From Chitinophaga pinensis DSM 2588 (GTDB lineage: Bacteria > Bacteroidota > Bacteroidia > Chitinophagales > Chitinophagaceae): a stretch of 64,000 bases of DNA. Of this stretch, positions 36,425-45,506 are shown in pieces (the stretch's first letter is position 1; the number at the start of each line of letters is the position of its first letter). The notes beneath the pieces are model-generated. The model was given only the letters and a program-made list of their open reading frames with translations, was not told the origin of the DNA and made no database searches. The stretch lies in NCBI RefSeq assembly GCF_000024005.1, contig NC_013132.1, forward strand, positions 6,876,001-6,940,000. Direction: 5' to 3'. A program made the position numbers and the translations under genes.

Positions 36425-38243
36425 GGCAGAGAATATCTCTACCATCGAAATCATTACCAGCCCTTCCGCAAAATACGATGCTGCGGGTAAAAGCGGCATC
36501 ATCAACATCAAGACTAAAAAGACCATTATCACTGGTATAAACGGCTCTTATAACCTGACTGTTGGTACCGGTAAATACGGGATGTATACAACAGGGTTGA
36601 ACCTTAACTGGCGGACTGAAAAATTCAACCTCTTTGGCAACTATAACAACGGTAACAGGGGCTTCTTCCAGACCCGTTATATAGAGCGGCATATCTCCGG
36701 CGATCAGCCCATATTGTTTGTATCAGATGTTTACAACAGACGTCGTTTTAAGAACAATAATTACAAGGCAGGATTTGACTATTTCATCAACAGCAAACAT
36801 ACGGTTGGTGCGCTTGTAAGAGGATACAGCAACTCTTTCTCGCAGGATGGTTTTAATACCAATCCAATCAGCAGTAATGGGAAAGTCGATTCAACGCTTT
36901 ACTCCAATACAACGATCAGGAACAAGTTTTCCAATGTTTCTTTTAATCTGAATTATAAAGGCCAGCTGGATACTTTGGGGACAGAAATATCAGCAGATGC
37001 CGACTGGGCAGAATTTAAAGACAATAACAACATGCTGTTGAACGACAGCATGTCCTACCTGGTGGACCCGGTATTGAACTACCACTCCATCCGTAACAGA
37101 CCGATCAACAATGTAACCATTAAAAGCGTCAAAGCCGACCTGGTACTGCCGTTCAACAAAACCACCAAACTGGAGACCGGTTTTAAGCTCAGTTCTGTAA
37201 AAACAGACAATGACCTTCGCTATGACTCCCTGCTGAATGGCAAGTATGAACGGGCGATCACACAGAGCAATCAGTTTATTTACACAGAGACCGTTTACGC
37301 CGCTTACCTGATCTTCAAAAAGCAGATCCGGAATACGGATATCCAGGCGGGTCTGCGTGCGGAACAGACAAAATCTGACGGTTATTCCGTGACCTTACAA
37401 TCACACGTAAAACGCTCTTATCTGGACTTCTTTCCCAGCCTTTCTGTGGATCAGAAGCTCAGCGAAAATCATAAGATCGGGGTAAACTATTCGAAGCGTA
37501 TTTCCAGGCCGAATTATGGCGATCTGAATCCGTTTGTCTGGTACATCGATAAGTACAATTATTTCAAAGGGAATCCTTATCTGTTGCCGGAATACACGCA
37601 TAAGGCGGAGATCAGCTATACCTTCAAACAGAAGTATGTGGCGGCTCTCTCCTACGGACTGACCAAGAACATCGTACTGGAGTATATGATCCAGAATGAT
37701 ACTTCGAAAGTAACCACTTTCTATGACAGGAATTTCGAGCGGAGTTATGTATACGGCATTACGCTGACGATCCCGATAGATCCTTTCAAATGGTGGAATA
37801 TCACCAATAACATCAACGCCAATCGTACGGCATATGATGTGAAGGATACGATGGTCAATCTGGCAACAAATACCTGGGGCCTGAACTATCAGACGACCCA
37901 TACTTTCACTTTACCCCAAGACTGGAAGCTGGAACTGAACGGTTATTATGAGAGTCCGTTTGTCTGGGGAGTATACAAAATAAGGTCTTCCTTCGCCATT
38001 GGCGCAGGTGTACAGAAATCTTTCATGAATAAGAAGCTGGTTGCGAAGCTGAATGTCTCTGACATTACCAACCGCGAGCAGTTCCGTGGTACTGCCAGAT
38101 TCGACAATATCGATATGTACATCAATAACCGCTGGCAGAACAGGCGCGTGAACCTTGCACTGACCTGGAATTTTGGTAACAGCAACATAAAAGCAGCCCG
38201 TGACAGAGAAGCGGGTGCTGAACAACAAAGGGTAGGCGGTTAA
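36408..38243 (+). pseudogene. 3' part of a TonB-dependent outer membrane receptor gene, N-terminus lost
   Basis: The open frame (611 codons from ATG 36408; another ATG at 36423) encodes the end of a plug domain and a full C-terminal barrel of the outer-membrane-protein beta-barrel family: AENISTIEIITSPSAKYDAAG then KSGIINIKTKK, later KLETGFKLSS, RISRPNYGDLNPFVWYIDKY and KYNYFKGNPYLLPEYTHKAE, and the terminal NRRVNLALTWNFG. No signal peptide, no carboxypeptidase-like domain and no TonB box are present, so it cannot be exported in the normal way. Its homology begins right where the AraC homology ends (about 36422-36427). It ends 4 bases inside the converging CBS gene. Confidence 0.85.
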
Positions 38244-38680
38244 CGCGTACCCTTTATATAACCTTCGAGATTGTCAATAATATAGCGTTGTTCGTCAATA
38301 ACATATTTTACGACATCACCGATGGAAATCATGCCGACCAGTCTTAGCTGGTCATCTGTAACTGGTAAATGGCGGATGTGTTTGTCCGTCATTTTTACCA
38401 TACAGTCCTGGATACTATCCTCCTCTGTCACAGTAAACGGATGTTCCGTCATAATCTCCCTGATTAATGTCTCTTTGGAAGCCCTGCCTTTCAGAATAAC
38501 CCTGCGGGCATAGTCACGTTCGGAAAAGATACCTAATACTTTTTCATTGTCGCCGAGCACCACCAGTGCGCCCACGTTCTTATCCACTAACACGCTTAAG
38601 GCATCAAATACAGTATCATCTGGCTGAACGGAGTAAACAGCATGGCCTTTCACCCGTAGAATGTCACGTACAGTTCCCAT
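38240..38680 (-). CDS. Tandem CBS-domain protein
   Basis: A 146-residue cytoplasmic protein made only of two CBS domains (about residues 15-70 and 80-140), with the usual GIFSERDYAR and GMISIGDVVKYVI segments at the end of each domain. Such stand-alone pairs bind adenosine nucleotides and are thought to sense energy state; the target is not evident. It is convergent with the receptor remnant and overlaps it by 4 bases. The gene is preceded by its own 5' region facing the GH105-type gene. Confidence 0.95.
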   Translation of the reverse strand: MGTVRDILRVKGHAVYSVQPDDTVFDALSVLVDKNVGALVVLGDNEKVLGIFSERDYARRVILKGRASKETLIREIMTEHPFTVTEEDSIQDCMVKMTDKHIRHLPVTDDQLRLVGMISIGDVVKYVIDEQRYIIDNLEGYIKGTR

Positions 38681-38873
38681 AACGAGGTATTTTAGGTGTG
38701 ATGAATGGAGGAATACAAGCCCTTTCTTTCTAAGTTAACATTTTATGCCCAAATTTCCCCCTTCCCATATAAATTTTCAGCCGGCATCTTGCATACAGGA
38801 TTTTTATATATTACTTTACGCAATCGTTCGTTAAAAAACTGTGACTATTTACAACCCTGATAATTAGCATTGT

Positions 38874-40004
38874 ATGCGCAAATTGAGAATACACCTGGCA
38901 ATCGTCGCTCTAGCGGGCCTACTGACCCCGTTCAGTAGTGTATTTGCTCAGAAGATCTTTAAAGACTGGCCAATGGGTACAGAACCGGCCGCTATCGGTC
39001 TTTTTGTGGCCAACCACTATGTAAGTGGCCCTTTTTACAATTTTGGCAACCCTGGTCAACCACAATCTATTACCTATCCGGAGGTTTGCACCTGGTATGG
39101 CGCACTCCAGTTTGCGGAAGCAAGCGGCAATAAAGAACTGGCCCAAAAGCTGGCCCTGCGTTATGAGCCTTTACTGGCACAATCCCAGAGCCTTGTTCCC
39201 AAAGCTGACCACGTTGATCATAGTGTCTTTGGTGCGGTTCCCCTGGAATTATACCTCCAGACCAATCAATCCAAGTACCTGGAGGCAGGAAAAGCATTTG
39301 CTGATCAGCAATGGCAACTACCGGACAATCCGCAGGCAAATCAGCAGGAATACCAGTCCAAAGGACTTTCCTGGCAGACCCGTATGTGGATCGATGACAT
39401 GTACATGATCACTTTGTTGCAGGTAGAAGCATTCCGCGCTACCGGCAATAAGGAGTACCTGGACCGTGCCGCCCGTGAGATGGTGGTATACCTGGACGGG
39501 ATGCAACAACCAGACGGACTCTTTTTCCATGCACCTGACGCTAAGTTTCTCTGGGGTCGTGGTAATGGCTGGGTAGCTGCCGGTATGACCGAGTTACTGA
39601 GCGTACTGCCTTCCGGCCATGCGGACCGTGCAAAGATCCTGGATAGCTATAAAAAGATGATGGCTGGTCTGAAGAAACTGCAGGACAAGAACTACATGTG
39701 GCATCAGCTGCTGGACGATCCGACTTCTTTCGCAGAAACATCCTGCACCGGCATGTTTACTTACGCGATTATTGTAGGGGTTAAAAAGGGCTGGCTGGAC
39801 GAGAAAGAATACGGTCTCATAGCTAAGAACGCCTGGACGACCCTGGTAAAATATATCAATGAAACAGGTGATGTGAAAGATGTATGTGAGGGTACCAATA
39901 AAAAGAACGATCAGCAGTACTATCTGAACCGTAACCGGGTTACCGGCGATCTGCATGGTCAGGCGCCTGTATTATGGGCGGCAGCGGCCTTATTAGCCAA
40001 CTGA
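38874..40004 (+). CDS. GH88/GH105-type exported glycoside hydrolase
   Basis: A 376-residue enzyme with a signal peptide (SSVFAQ) and an (alpha/alpha)6 barrel. Motifs fit unsaturated glucuronyl/galacturonyl hydrolases: VDHSVFGAVPLELY with the Asp near 115, the catalytic Asp pair at 174-175 in MWIDDMYM, FLWGRGNGWVAAGM at about 225, ETSCTGMF and GDLHGQAPVLW near the end. These enzymes remove unsaturated uronic acids from pectin or glycosaminoglycan oligomers after lyase action. No lyase is seen nearby. The GH97 gene starts 34 bases downstream, so they are probably co-transcribed. Confidence 0.85.
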   Translation: MRKLRIHLAIVALAGLLTPFSSVFAQKIFKDWPMGTEPAAIGLFVANHYVSGPFYNFGNPGQPQSITYPEVCTWYGALQFAEASGNKELAQKLALRYEPLLAQSQSLVPKADHVDHSVFGAVPLELYLQTNQSKYLEAGKAFADQQWQLPDNPQANQQEYQSKGLSWQTRMWIDDMYMITLLQVEAFRATGNKEYLDRAAREMVVYLDGMQQPDGLFFHAPDAKFLWGRGNGWVAAGMTELLSVLPSGHADRAKILDSYKKMMAGLKKLQDKNYMWHQLLDDPTSFAETSCTGMFTYAIIVGVKKGWLDEKEYGLIAKNAWTTLVKYINETGDVKDVCEGTNKKNDQQYYLNRNRVTGDLHGQAPVLWAAAALLAN

Positions 40005-40037
40005 TAACAACAAAACAGCACTAAATTTCCACTGATA

Positions 40038-41984
40038 ATGAAGTACAAAGGCCTGTCTGTAACAGGAATTTTCCTTTTCTGCCTTTCCGGCATCCACGCT
40101 CAACAGCGATATACAGTAGTATCACCCGATAAAACGGTCACGTTGACCATCCAGGTAGGCGCCGATATTACCTACAGTCTCTCTCAGGATAACAAGGAAC
40201 TGATCTCCCCGTCTGTCGTATCGTTTAAAACCGATGCGGACAAAGGAAACGCATGGAAAGTCAGTAAAGCCAAAACGGGGGCGCATGACGGCGTACTGAC
40301 GCCTGTCATTATGCAGAAAACCAAAACAATCGCTGACAGGTACAATGAGTTGCACCTGGATTTCAGCAACGGACTCGCACTTGAATGGAGAGCGTATGAT
40401 AATGGTATCGCCTGGCATTGGCTGACGACCAGCAAAAAGCCATACAAGGTGCTGGACGAGCAGGCAGGTTTCAGTCTGGACAAGGAGGGCAAGGCATGGT
40501 ACCCACAGGAGGACGCTATGTTCTCTCATAATGAACGTAAATACATTCAATATAAACTGGACAGTATAGGGGAAAAACAGCTGGCCAGTCTGCCGGCTTT
40601 ATTCGAAGTAAAAGGAACCAAACTGCTGCTGACCGAGTCCGGTCTGTTCAACTATGCCGGTATGTGGCTGCGTGGCCAGGGTGCTGGCAAATTAAAGGCG
40701 GTATTCCCCTACTATCCCAAAGAGAAAAAGGTGACCAGCGACCGTGATGAACAGGTTACTGCCCGCGAGAACTATATCGCCAATATTCAGGGACCACAAT
40801 CTTTTCCCTGGAGACTGGTGATGATTGCCCGTCAGGATGGCGACCTGCTGAGCAATCAGCTGGTATACCAGTTAGCCCCTCCTGCGACAGGTGATTACAG
40901 TTGGGTAAAACCCGGTAAAGTACAGTGGGACTGGTGGCATTACAACAACATTTATGACGTTGATTTTCGTGCCGGCATCAACAATGAAACGTACAAATAC
41001 TATATCGACTTTGCCGCTAAATATGGTATTGAGTATGTGCTGCTGGACGAAGGCTGGTGTGATACCCGCGATCTGATGAAACTGACGCCAGGTATTGATG
41101 TAAAAGAGCTGGTAGACTATGCTAAAGCAAAAAATGTCAATATCCTGCTCTGGAGCAGCTGGCTGGTTCTTGATAAACAACTGGACATGGCCCTGGATAA
41201 GTTCAGAGAATGGGGTGTTAAAGGCATCAAAGTTGACTTTATGCAGCGGGATGATCAGGATATGGTCAATTACTATGAAAAAGTCTCTAAAGCTGCCGCT
41301 GCGCGTCAGCTGATGGTCGATTTCCATGGCGCCTACAAGCCGACCGGCTGGCTACGCACCTACCCTAACGTACTGACGTCTGAAGGTGTTTTAGGAAATG
41401 AGATCAGTAAGTTTGAAGACTGGATCACCCCTTCTCATACTACGACTATTCCGTTCATCCGTATGGCTGCTGGTCCGATGGACTTCACACCCGGCGGTAT
41501 GCAGAACGTACAGCGCGACAGCTGGTCTGCTATTCCTGCAGAACCACTGACATTAGGCACCCGTTCTAATCAGCTGGCGATGTATGTGGTGTATGAAAGT
41601 CCGCTACAGATGCTCTGCGACCTGCCGACGCACTATTACCATGAACCCGTGGCCATGGATTTCCTGCAGACAGTCCCTACTGTTTGGCAGCAGACCATTC
41701 CTTTACAGGCAAAAGTGGGTGAATATGTAGCGATTGCCAGACAAGCGCCAAACGGCGACTGGTATATCGGTGCGATGACCAACTGGACGCCAAGGGAACT
41801 GACATTGGATCTTTCTTTCCTGGGTGAAGGCAGCTTCAAAATAGACAGCTGGAAAGATGGTATTAATGCTGACAGAAATGCGAAGGATTGTAAACGCGAG
41901 TCGGGTACGACTGACAGTCACTCGAAACTCACGATCAAAATGACAAAAGGCGGTGGGTATGTAGCCAGGATCCGCAAACAATAA
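40038..41984 (+). CDS. GH97 alpha-glycosidase, probably alpha-galactosidase type
   Basis: A 648-residue protein with a signal peptide (ending HAQQ), an N-terminal beta-sandwich (about 22-285), a barrel (about 290-560) and a C-terminal beta-domain. GH97 has inverting alpha-glucosidases (SusB) and retaining alpha-galactosidases. Here an Asp is placed where retaining enzymes have their nucleophile: Asp400 in GIKVDFMQRDDQ. A possible acid/base is Glu450 or Glu455 in LTSEGVLGNE. Metal-binding and substrate residues around LLDEGWCD at about 336 are present. The substrate is likely alpha-galactoside. Together with the mannan locus 9 kb away it could remove galactose side chains from galactomannan, which is inference. 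Confidence 0.88.
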   Translation: MKYKGLSVTGIFLFCLSGIHAQQRYTVVSPDKTVTLTIQVGADITYSLSQDNKELISPSVVSFKTDADKGNAWKVSKAKTGAHDGVLTPVIMQKTKTIADRYNELHLDFSNGLALEWRAYDNGIAWHWLTTSKKPYKVLDEQAGFSLDKEGKAWYPQEDAMFSHNERKYIQYKLDSIGEKQLASLPALFEVKGTKLLLTESGLFNYAGMWLRGQGAGKLKAVFPYYPKEKKVTSDRDEQVTARENYIANIQGPQSFPWRLVMIARQDGDLLSNQLVYQLAPPATGDYSWVKPGKVQWDWWHYNNIYDVDFRAGINNETYKYYIDFAAKYGIEYVLLDEGWCDTRDLMKLTPGIDVKELVDYAKAKNVNILLWSSWLVLDKQLDMALDKFREWGVKGIKVDFMQRDDQDMVNYYEKVSKAAAARQLMVDFHGAYKPTGWLRTYPNVLTSEGVLGNEISKFEDWITPSHTTTIPFIRMAAGPMDFTPGGMQNVQRDSWSAIPAEPLTLGTRSNQLAMYVVYESPLQMLCDLPTHYYHEPVAMDFLQTVPTVWQQTIPLQAKVGEYVAIARQAPNGDWYIGAMTNWTPRELTLDLSFLGEGSFKIDSWKDGINADRNAKDCKRESGTTDSHSKLTIKMTKGGGYVARIRKQ

Positions 41985-42070
41985 TATTAGCAATAGAAAG
42001 AGGAAGTATTGAAATAAATAACCCTCCTTAGAATTGCTTAAATAACTACCTGATTTTATCAGGTGCGAAT

Positions 42071-42107
42071 AAAGAGAGCCTGCATCAAGTAGACACAGGC
42101 TCTCTTT
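42071..42107. terminator. Bidirectional terminator between GH97 and GH35 genes
   Basis: AAAGAGAGCCTG (42071-42082) pairs with CAGGCTCTCTTT (42096-42107) across a 13-base loop. The right arm is followed by T-rich sequence and the left is preceded by A-rich sequence. Confidence 0.85.
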
Positions 42108-42111
42108 TTAT

Positions 42112-43917
42112 TTAGTCAAGTTTCTTTTCTCCTCTGATAGTAGCTGCTTCCAGCTGATGCTGATCTAACACCACGATCACATTCTCTCCTTTCTTCAGCC
42201 ATGGTGCAGGGCAGTATAAACGTTTCTGCGGCCCAATCTCCCAGTAGCGACCCAGGTTATGACCATTTACCCATACCATCCCTTTTTTGAAGTTGGTCAT
42301 GTCGAGGTAAGTGTCGCCGGTAGTAGTCAGCGTGAAGGTACCTTTGAAGAATTCGCCTTCTTTTACCTGTCCGGTTTTAGACGCAGGCAGGTTTTGAACG
42401 AAATCGCTCTTCATTGGCAGACCGTATACTTCCCAGTTCATCAGGGTCATCCCATTCAGCGTTACACGGTCAGTGATACCTTTACGGTCTATCAGTGCCT
42501 GTGCGAAGTTGATACGGCCCATACCTTCAACAAATATTTCCAGTACCGGGTCTTTTACGTCTGATTTAGGCAGTTCTATACTATGTTCTCCGAGTCTGCG
42601 GTCAATCTTACCTACGTATTTACCATTGAGGAATACAGTGGCATAGTCGTGCAGTTCCAGGATATCCAGTTTCCCGCTTTTATGTCCTACCAGCACTGTT
42701 TTGTATACCATGTAACCATAGTCCTGTCCGTAGGCTTCGAAGGTCTTCGGTTGTACAGACTTCACCGCAGCAGGCAGATTCTCCCATACGCTGGTGAATG
42801 GTTTCAGTGGTATGTCAGGGATGGTGATGGTTGGAATGGCCTTCGGAATAGCCGGCAGTTTTTTCTTACTATAAGAGCCAATAAGGTCACGCAGTGCATT
42901 ATACTTCGCCGTAGTGTCTCCCTGCTCATTTATAGGCGCATCGTAGTCATAAGACGTCAGGTCCGGCTCATACCCCTTACCACCGGAATTCGCGCCAGCG
43001 GTGAAGCCGAAATTGGTGCCTCCGTGGATCACGTAAAGGTTGAAGGAGCGTTTGGTATCCATCAGGAACTTTACTTCCTTCACAATACCTGCTTTATCAG
43101 GACGCGCCCATTTCTCTCCCCAGTGTGTTAACCAGCCTGGATAAGACTCACTGCTGAAAGAGGGTACATCCGGATTCTGTTTTTCTGCAGCGGCAAAATC
43201 ACCTTCAGAGCTGCCGGAGTCCAGTCCGATAGCAGCCCCTGGTACTGATCCTGCTTCCAGCAGTGCAGATACTGGTCCGTCGGCTGTGTAGAAAGGCACA
43301 TTGATACCATTCTGTACCCACATGTCTTTTACTTTAAGCATGTATTCTCTGTCGTTACCGAAGCTGCCATATTCATTCTCTACCTGCACCATCACGATCG
43401 GTCCTCCGTTAGTGATTTGTAACGGTTTTACCTCTTCAGACAAGGCTTTGATATATCTTTCCGTTGCCGCGATATATCTTGGATCCATACAACGCACTTT
43501 GATATCCGGTATTCTCAGCAGATAAGGCGGTAATCCGCCGAATTCCCATTCGGCACATACATAAGGACCAGGACGTAGCATTACCCACATCCCTTCTTCC
43601 TGTACCATTTTGATAAAGGCAACGATGTCCCTGTTTTCAGAGGTGAAGTCGAATTTGCCTTCTTCCTGTTCATGATAGTTCCAGAACACATAAGCAGCGA
43701 TGGTATTACATCCCATGGCTTTGGCCATCTGGATGCGATGACGCCAGTATTCTTTCGGGATACGTGCAGGGTGCATTTCGCCACTGATGATCTGATAGGG
43801 TTTGCTGTCGAGTAAAAAGTCTTTTTTAGAAAGGGCGAAGGTGTGTTTCGACTGCGCGTTCACACTGCCCATACAACTTAGCAAAGCCATTGCGCTGATA
43901 AATAGAACCTTTTTCAT
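42112..43917 (-). CDS. GH35 beta-galactosidase
   Basis: I start at ATG 43917 (MKKVLFISAMALLS), giving a signal peptide cleaved near VNAQS and 601 residues; an in-frame ATG at 43956 adds 13 residues. The GH35 barrel (about residues 25-345) carries the acid/base Glu182 in QVENEYGSFGN and the nucleophile Glu257 in FSSESYPGW; YVFWNYHEQEEGKFDF, LRPGPYVCAEWEFGGLP and HGGTNFG are family signatures. Two beta-sandwich domains complete it. It releases terminal beta-galactose. It is convergent with the GH97 gene. Confidence 0.96.
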   Translation of the reverse strand: MKKVLFISAMALLSCMGSVNAQSKHTFALSKKDFLLDSKPYQIISGEMHPARIPKEYWRHRIQMAKAMGCNTIAAYVFWNYHEQEEGKFDFTSENRDIVAFIKMVQEEGMWVMLRPGPYVCAEWEFGGLPPYLLRIPDIKVRCMDPRYIAATERYIKALSEEVKPLQITNGGPIVMVQVENEYGSFGNDREYMLKVKDMWVQNGINVPFYTADGPVSALLEAGSVPGAAIGLDSGSSEGDFAAAEKQNPDVPSFSSESYPGWLTHWGEKWARPDKAGIVKEVKFLMDTKRSFNLYVIHGGTNFGFTAGANSGGKGYEPDLTSYDYDAPINEQGDTTAKYNALRDLIGSYSKKKLPAIPKAIPTITIPDIPLKPFTSVWENLPAAVKSVQPKTFEAYGQDYGYMVYKTVLVGHKSGKLDILELHDYATVFLNGKYVGKIDRRLGEHSIELPKSDVKDPVLEIFVEGMGRINFAQALIDRKGITDRVTLNGMTLMNWEVYGLPMKSDFVQNLPASKTGQVKEGEFFKGTFTLTTTGDTYLDMTNFKKGMVWVNGHNLGRYWEIGPQKRLYCPAPWLKKGENVIVVLDQHQLEAATIRGEKKLD

Positions 43918-44615
43918 TGAGCCTGTAAAACTTGAGTGAAAGGGGAAAATAGTCAAAACAGGCCGGAATTGGTAAGGGTTGGGAATATTATGGGGGGATG
44001 AGGGAAAATAGTATTATCTATTGTCAGACTGCGGAACTACTTCTGATCAGATGGGTATGTTATTTTGATGGGCAGGAACATGACGGTGTATCGCTCAGTT
44101 GGTTCGGAGAGCTTTTTTATGCGTAGTTTCTTTTTCAGCAACTCGCGGACAAAGGGATAGTATCTGCGGGTTTGTCCGTCTTCAGGCAATTTACCCAGAT
44201 TATCAATGTTTTTTTATCCTGTCCAACGAGCACTCTTATGACCTTAAAATGATCGATCCGCGCGGCTTTGTTGATGAAGAGTTTCACCAGCAGTTTGTCT
44301 ATATTACTATCATTAAGATTATCCGGTAGTGAGATTACCACATCGTTGAGCTGAACGGTCAAAGCTAACAGGATCAAAAATGCAGACAACTACGCTGCTA
44401 TCGCTGGTAGCCGGAATGATCTGGGCACAAAGACGTTGTAAGGCGACGCAACATAGTATGGTAAGGAAAATTGATTTGATCTGTTTTATTTCTACCAATA
44501 GATGCACCAGGGATGTTTTTCCATAAATGACGCAATGCATGTATCTTGTAGAAGAGAAAATGTTTACGTCGCGTTAAACGCTCAGCTGCCACATTCAGCA
44601 ACAGACCTATTTGAA
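43918..44615. other. Region with a decayed gene between GH35 and DUF1990
   Basis: Apart from the GH35 5' region it contains a frameshifted leftward gene remnant (44037-44540) and a 75-base 5' region of the DUF1990 gene. No RNA gene or repeat was seen. A 16-base sequence at 44383-44398 (CAGACAACTACGCTGC) also occurs at 1545-1560, next to the AT-rich repeat; a chance match of that length is expected about once in such a window. Confidence 0.4.
44037..44540 (-). pseudogene. Frameshifted gene for a small secreted protein
   Basis: Three minus-strand frames join into one plausible exported protein. Frame A encodes a signal peptide (KSIFLTILCCVALQRLCAQ) and IIPATSDSSVVV. Frame B continues LNDVVISLPDNLNDSN, KLLVKLFINKAARIDHFKV and IRVLVGQDKK. 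Frame C resumes after a run of seven T (44209-44215 on the plus strand) as NIDNLGKLPEDGQTRRYYPF and LLKKKLRIKKLS, and ends PIKITYPSDQK with the stop at 44037-44039. The second shift falls exactly at the homopolymer. The function is unknown. A sequencing error at the homopolymer could make one of the shifts artificial. Confidence 0.6.
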
Positions 44616-45221
44616 ATGAAACTATACTTGATAGACCAGGCTAAAAACTTCCCCCAGCATCTTCGCTTTTTAAAGGGTGAAAAGGTAATGCCTTATAACA
44701 AAGACCAGCTGATAGAGAAAATAAGCTTTGTCGAATTAAATACACGCAAGTCTATTGAAGACATTAACGTAAATACCCTGTTTGATTATGATATCTTCCC
44801 GGGGCATATTATGCATCACTACACACAATGGAAAGAGGAAAACAGAAGTATGCAGGTGGGCGATACTATTGTCCAACAGGTTTATGTCCCTCCTGTAAAG
44901 TCTTTTTCCCAGAAAATAATCTTTGGTGTACGGGTGAGTGAAATCATAGATCAGCAGGGTAAAAAAGGGTTTAGTTATGAGACCTTGAAAGGTCATGTTG
45001 AGAAGGGAATTTCTACTTTTACTGTTGAGCAGGGAGATCAGCAACAACTGATCTTCAAAATTCATACTTATTCGATACCTGGGAATATGATGGCTCGTAT
45101 TTTAAGTCCGGTGTTTTCGATACCTTATCAGACGTTTTGTACCAGAAGTGCGCTGGCGCATGTGAAGGGGAATATTGAACGTAAATTACCCTCCTTATTG
45201 CCTACTGAATGGCATCGATGA
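44616..45221 (+). CDS. DUF1990 family protein
   Basis: A cytoplasmic protein of about 201 residues from ATG 44616 (MKLYLIDQAKNFPQHLRFLK); an upstream in-frame ATG at 44502 would read through the decayed gene on the other strand. It has the DUF1990 pattern: an acid-rich start, MQVGDTIVQQVYVPPVKSFS, FGVRVSEIIDQQGKKGFSYE, LKGHVEKGISTFTVEQG and the C-terminal SPVFSIPYQTFCTRSAL. Family function is not established. Its 3' end overlaps by 20 bases the end of a leftward open frame at 45202-45471. Confidence 0.8.
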   Translation: MKLYLIDQAKNFPQHLRFLKGEKVMPYNKDQLIEKISFVELNTRKSIEDINVNTLFDYDIFPGHIMHHYTQWKEENRSMQVGDTIVQQVYVPPVKSFSQKIIFGVRVSEIIDQQGKKGFSYETLKGHVEKGISTFTVEQGDQQQLIFKIHTYSIPGNMMARILSPVFSIPYQTFCTRSALAHVKGNIERKLPSLLPTEWHR

Positions 45222-45471
45222 TGCTATAAGATTTATCATCCGTTTGCTTATCCCCCCAATCACTGGGAAATAAATACAGGTTACCATGCTGGACGACAAT
45301 ACCTGAAGCATGATAATTCAGTAAAATCGTTATTTGATCTTCATTTGGTGGTAGGGGTATTATATTGGCGACGGAGACTGAGGTTGATTTTGATCCTTCG
45401 CCATTACCAGCGGACCAGTTAAAACTGCCCGCCGGTAATGCGAATGATATTTTCTTGCTATCATCTTTAGC
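45202..45471 (-). pseudogene. Start-less 89-codon open frame, probable 3' fragment
   Basis: The minus strand is open from 45471 to the TAG at 45202-45204 with no ATG; a TAA directly precedes it. The translation (KKISFALPAGSFNWSAGNGE, NEDQITILLNYHASGIVVQH, LYLFPSDWGDKQTDDKSYSI) looks like the C-terminal part of a beta-rich, probably extracellular, protein. It overlaps the end of the DUF1990 gene. No family is recognised and the lack of a start codon suggests a truncated remnant. Confidence 0.4.
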
Positions 45472-45506
45472 TTAATACAATTACATTCTATTCTTTTGAC
45501 AACAGT

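Noticed and set aside
44383..44398. A 16-base match with 1545-1560 next to the AT-rich repeat
   Set aside because: One match of this length is expected by chance in 64 kb; no further similarity on either side.
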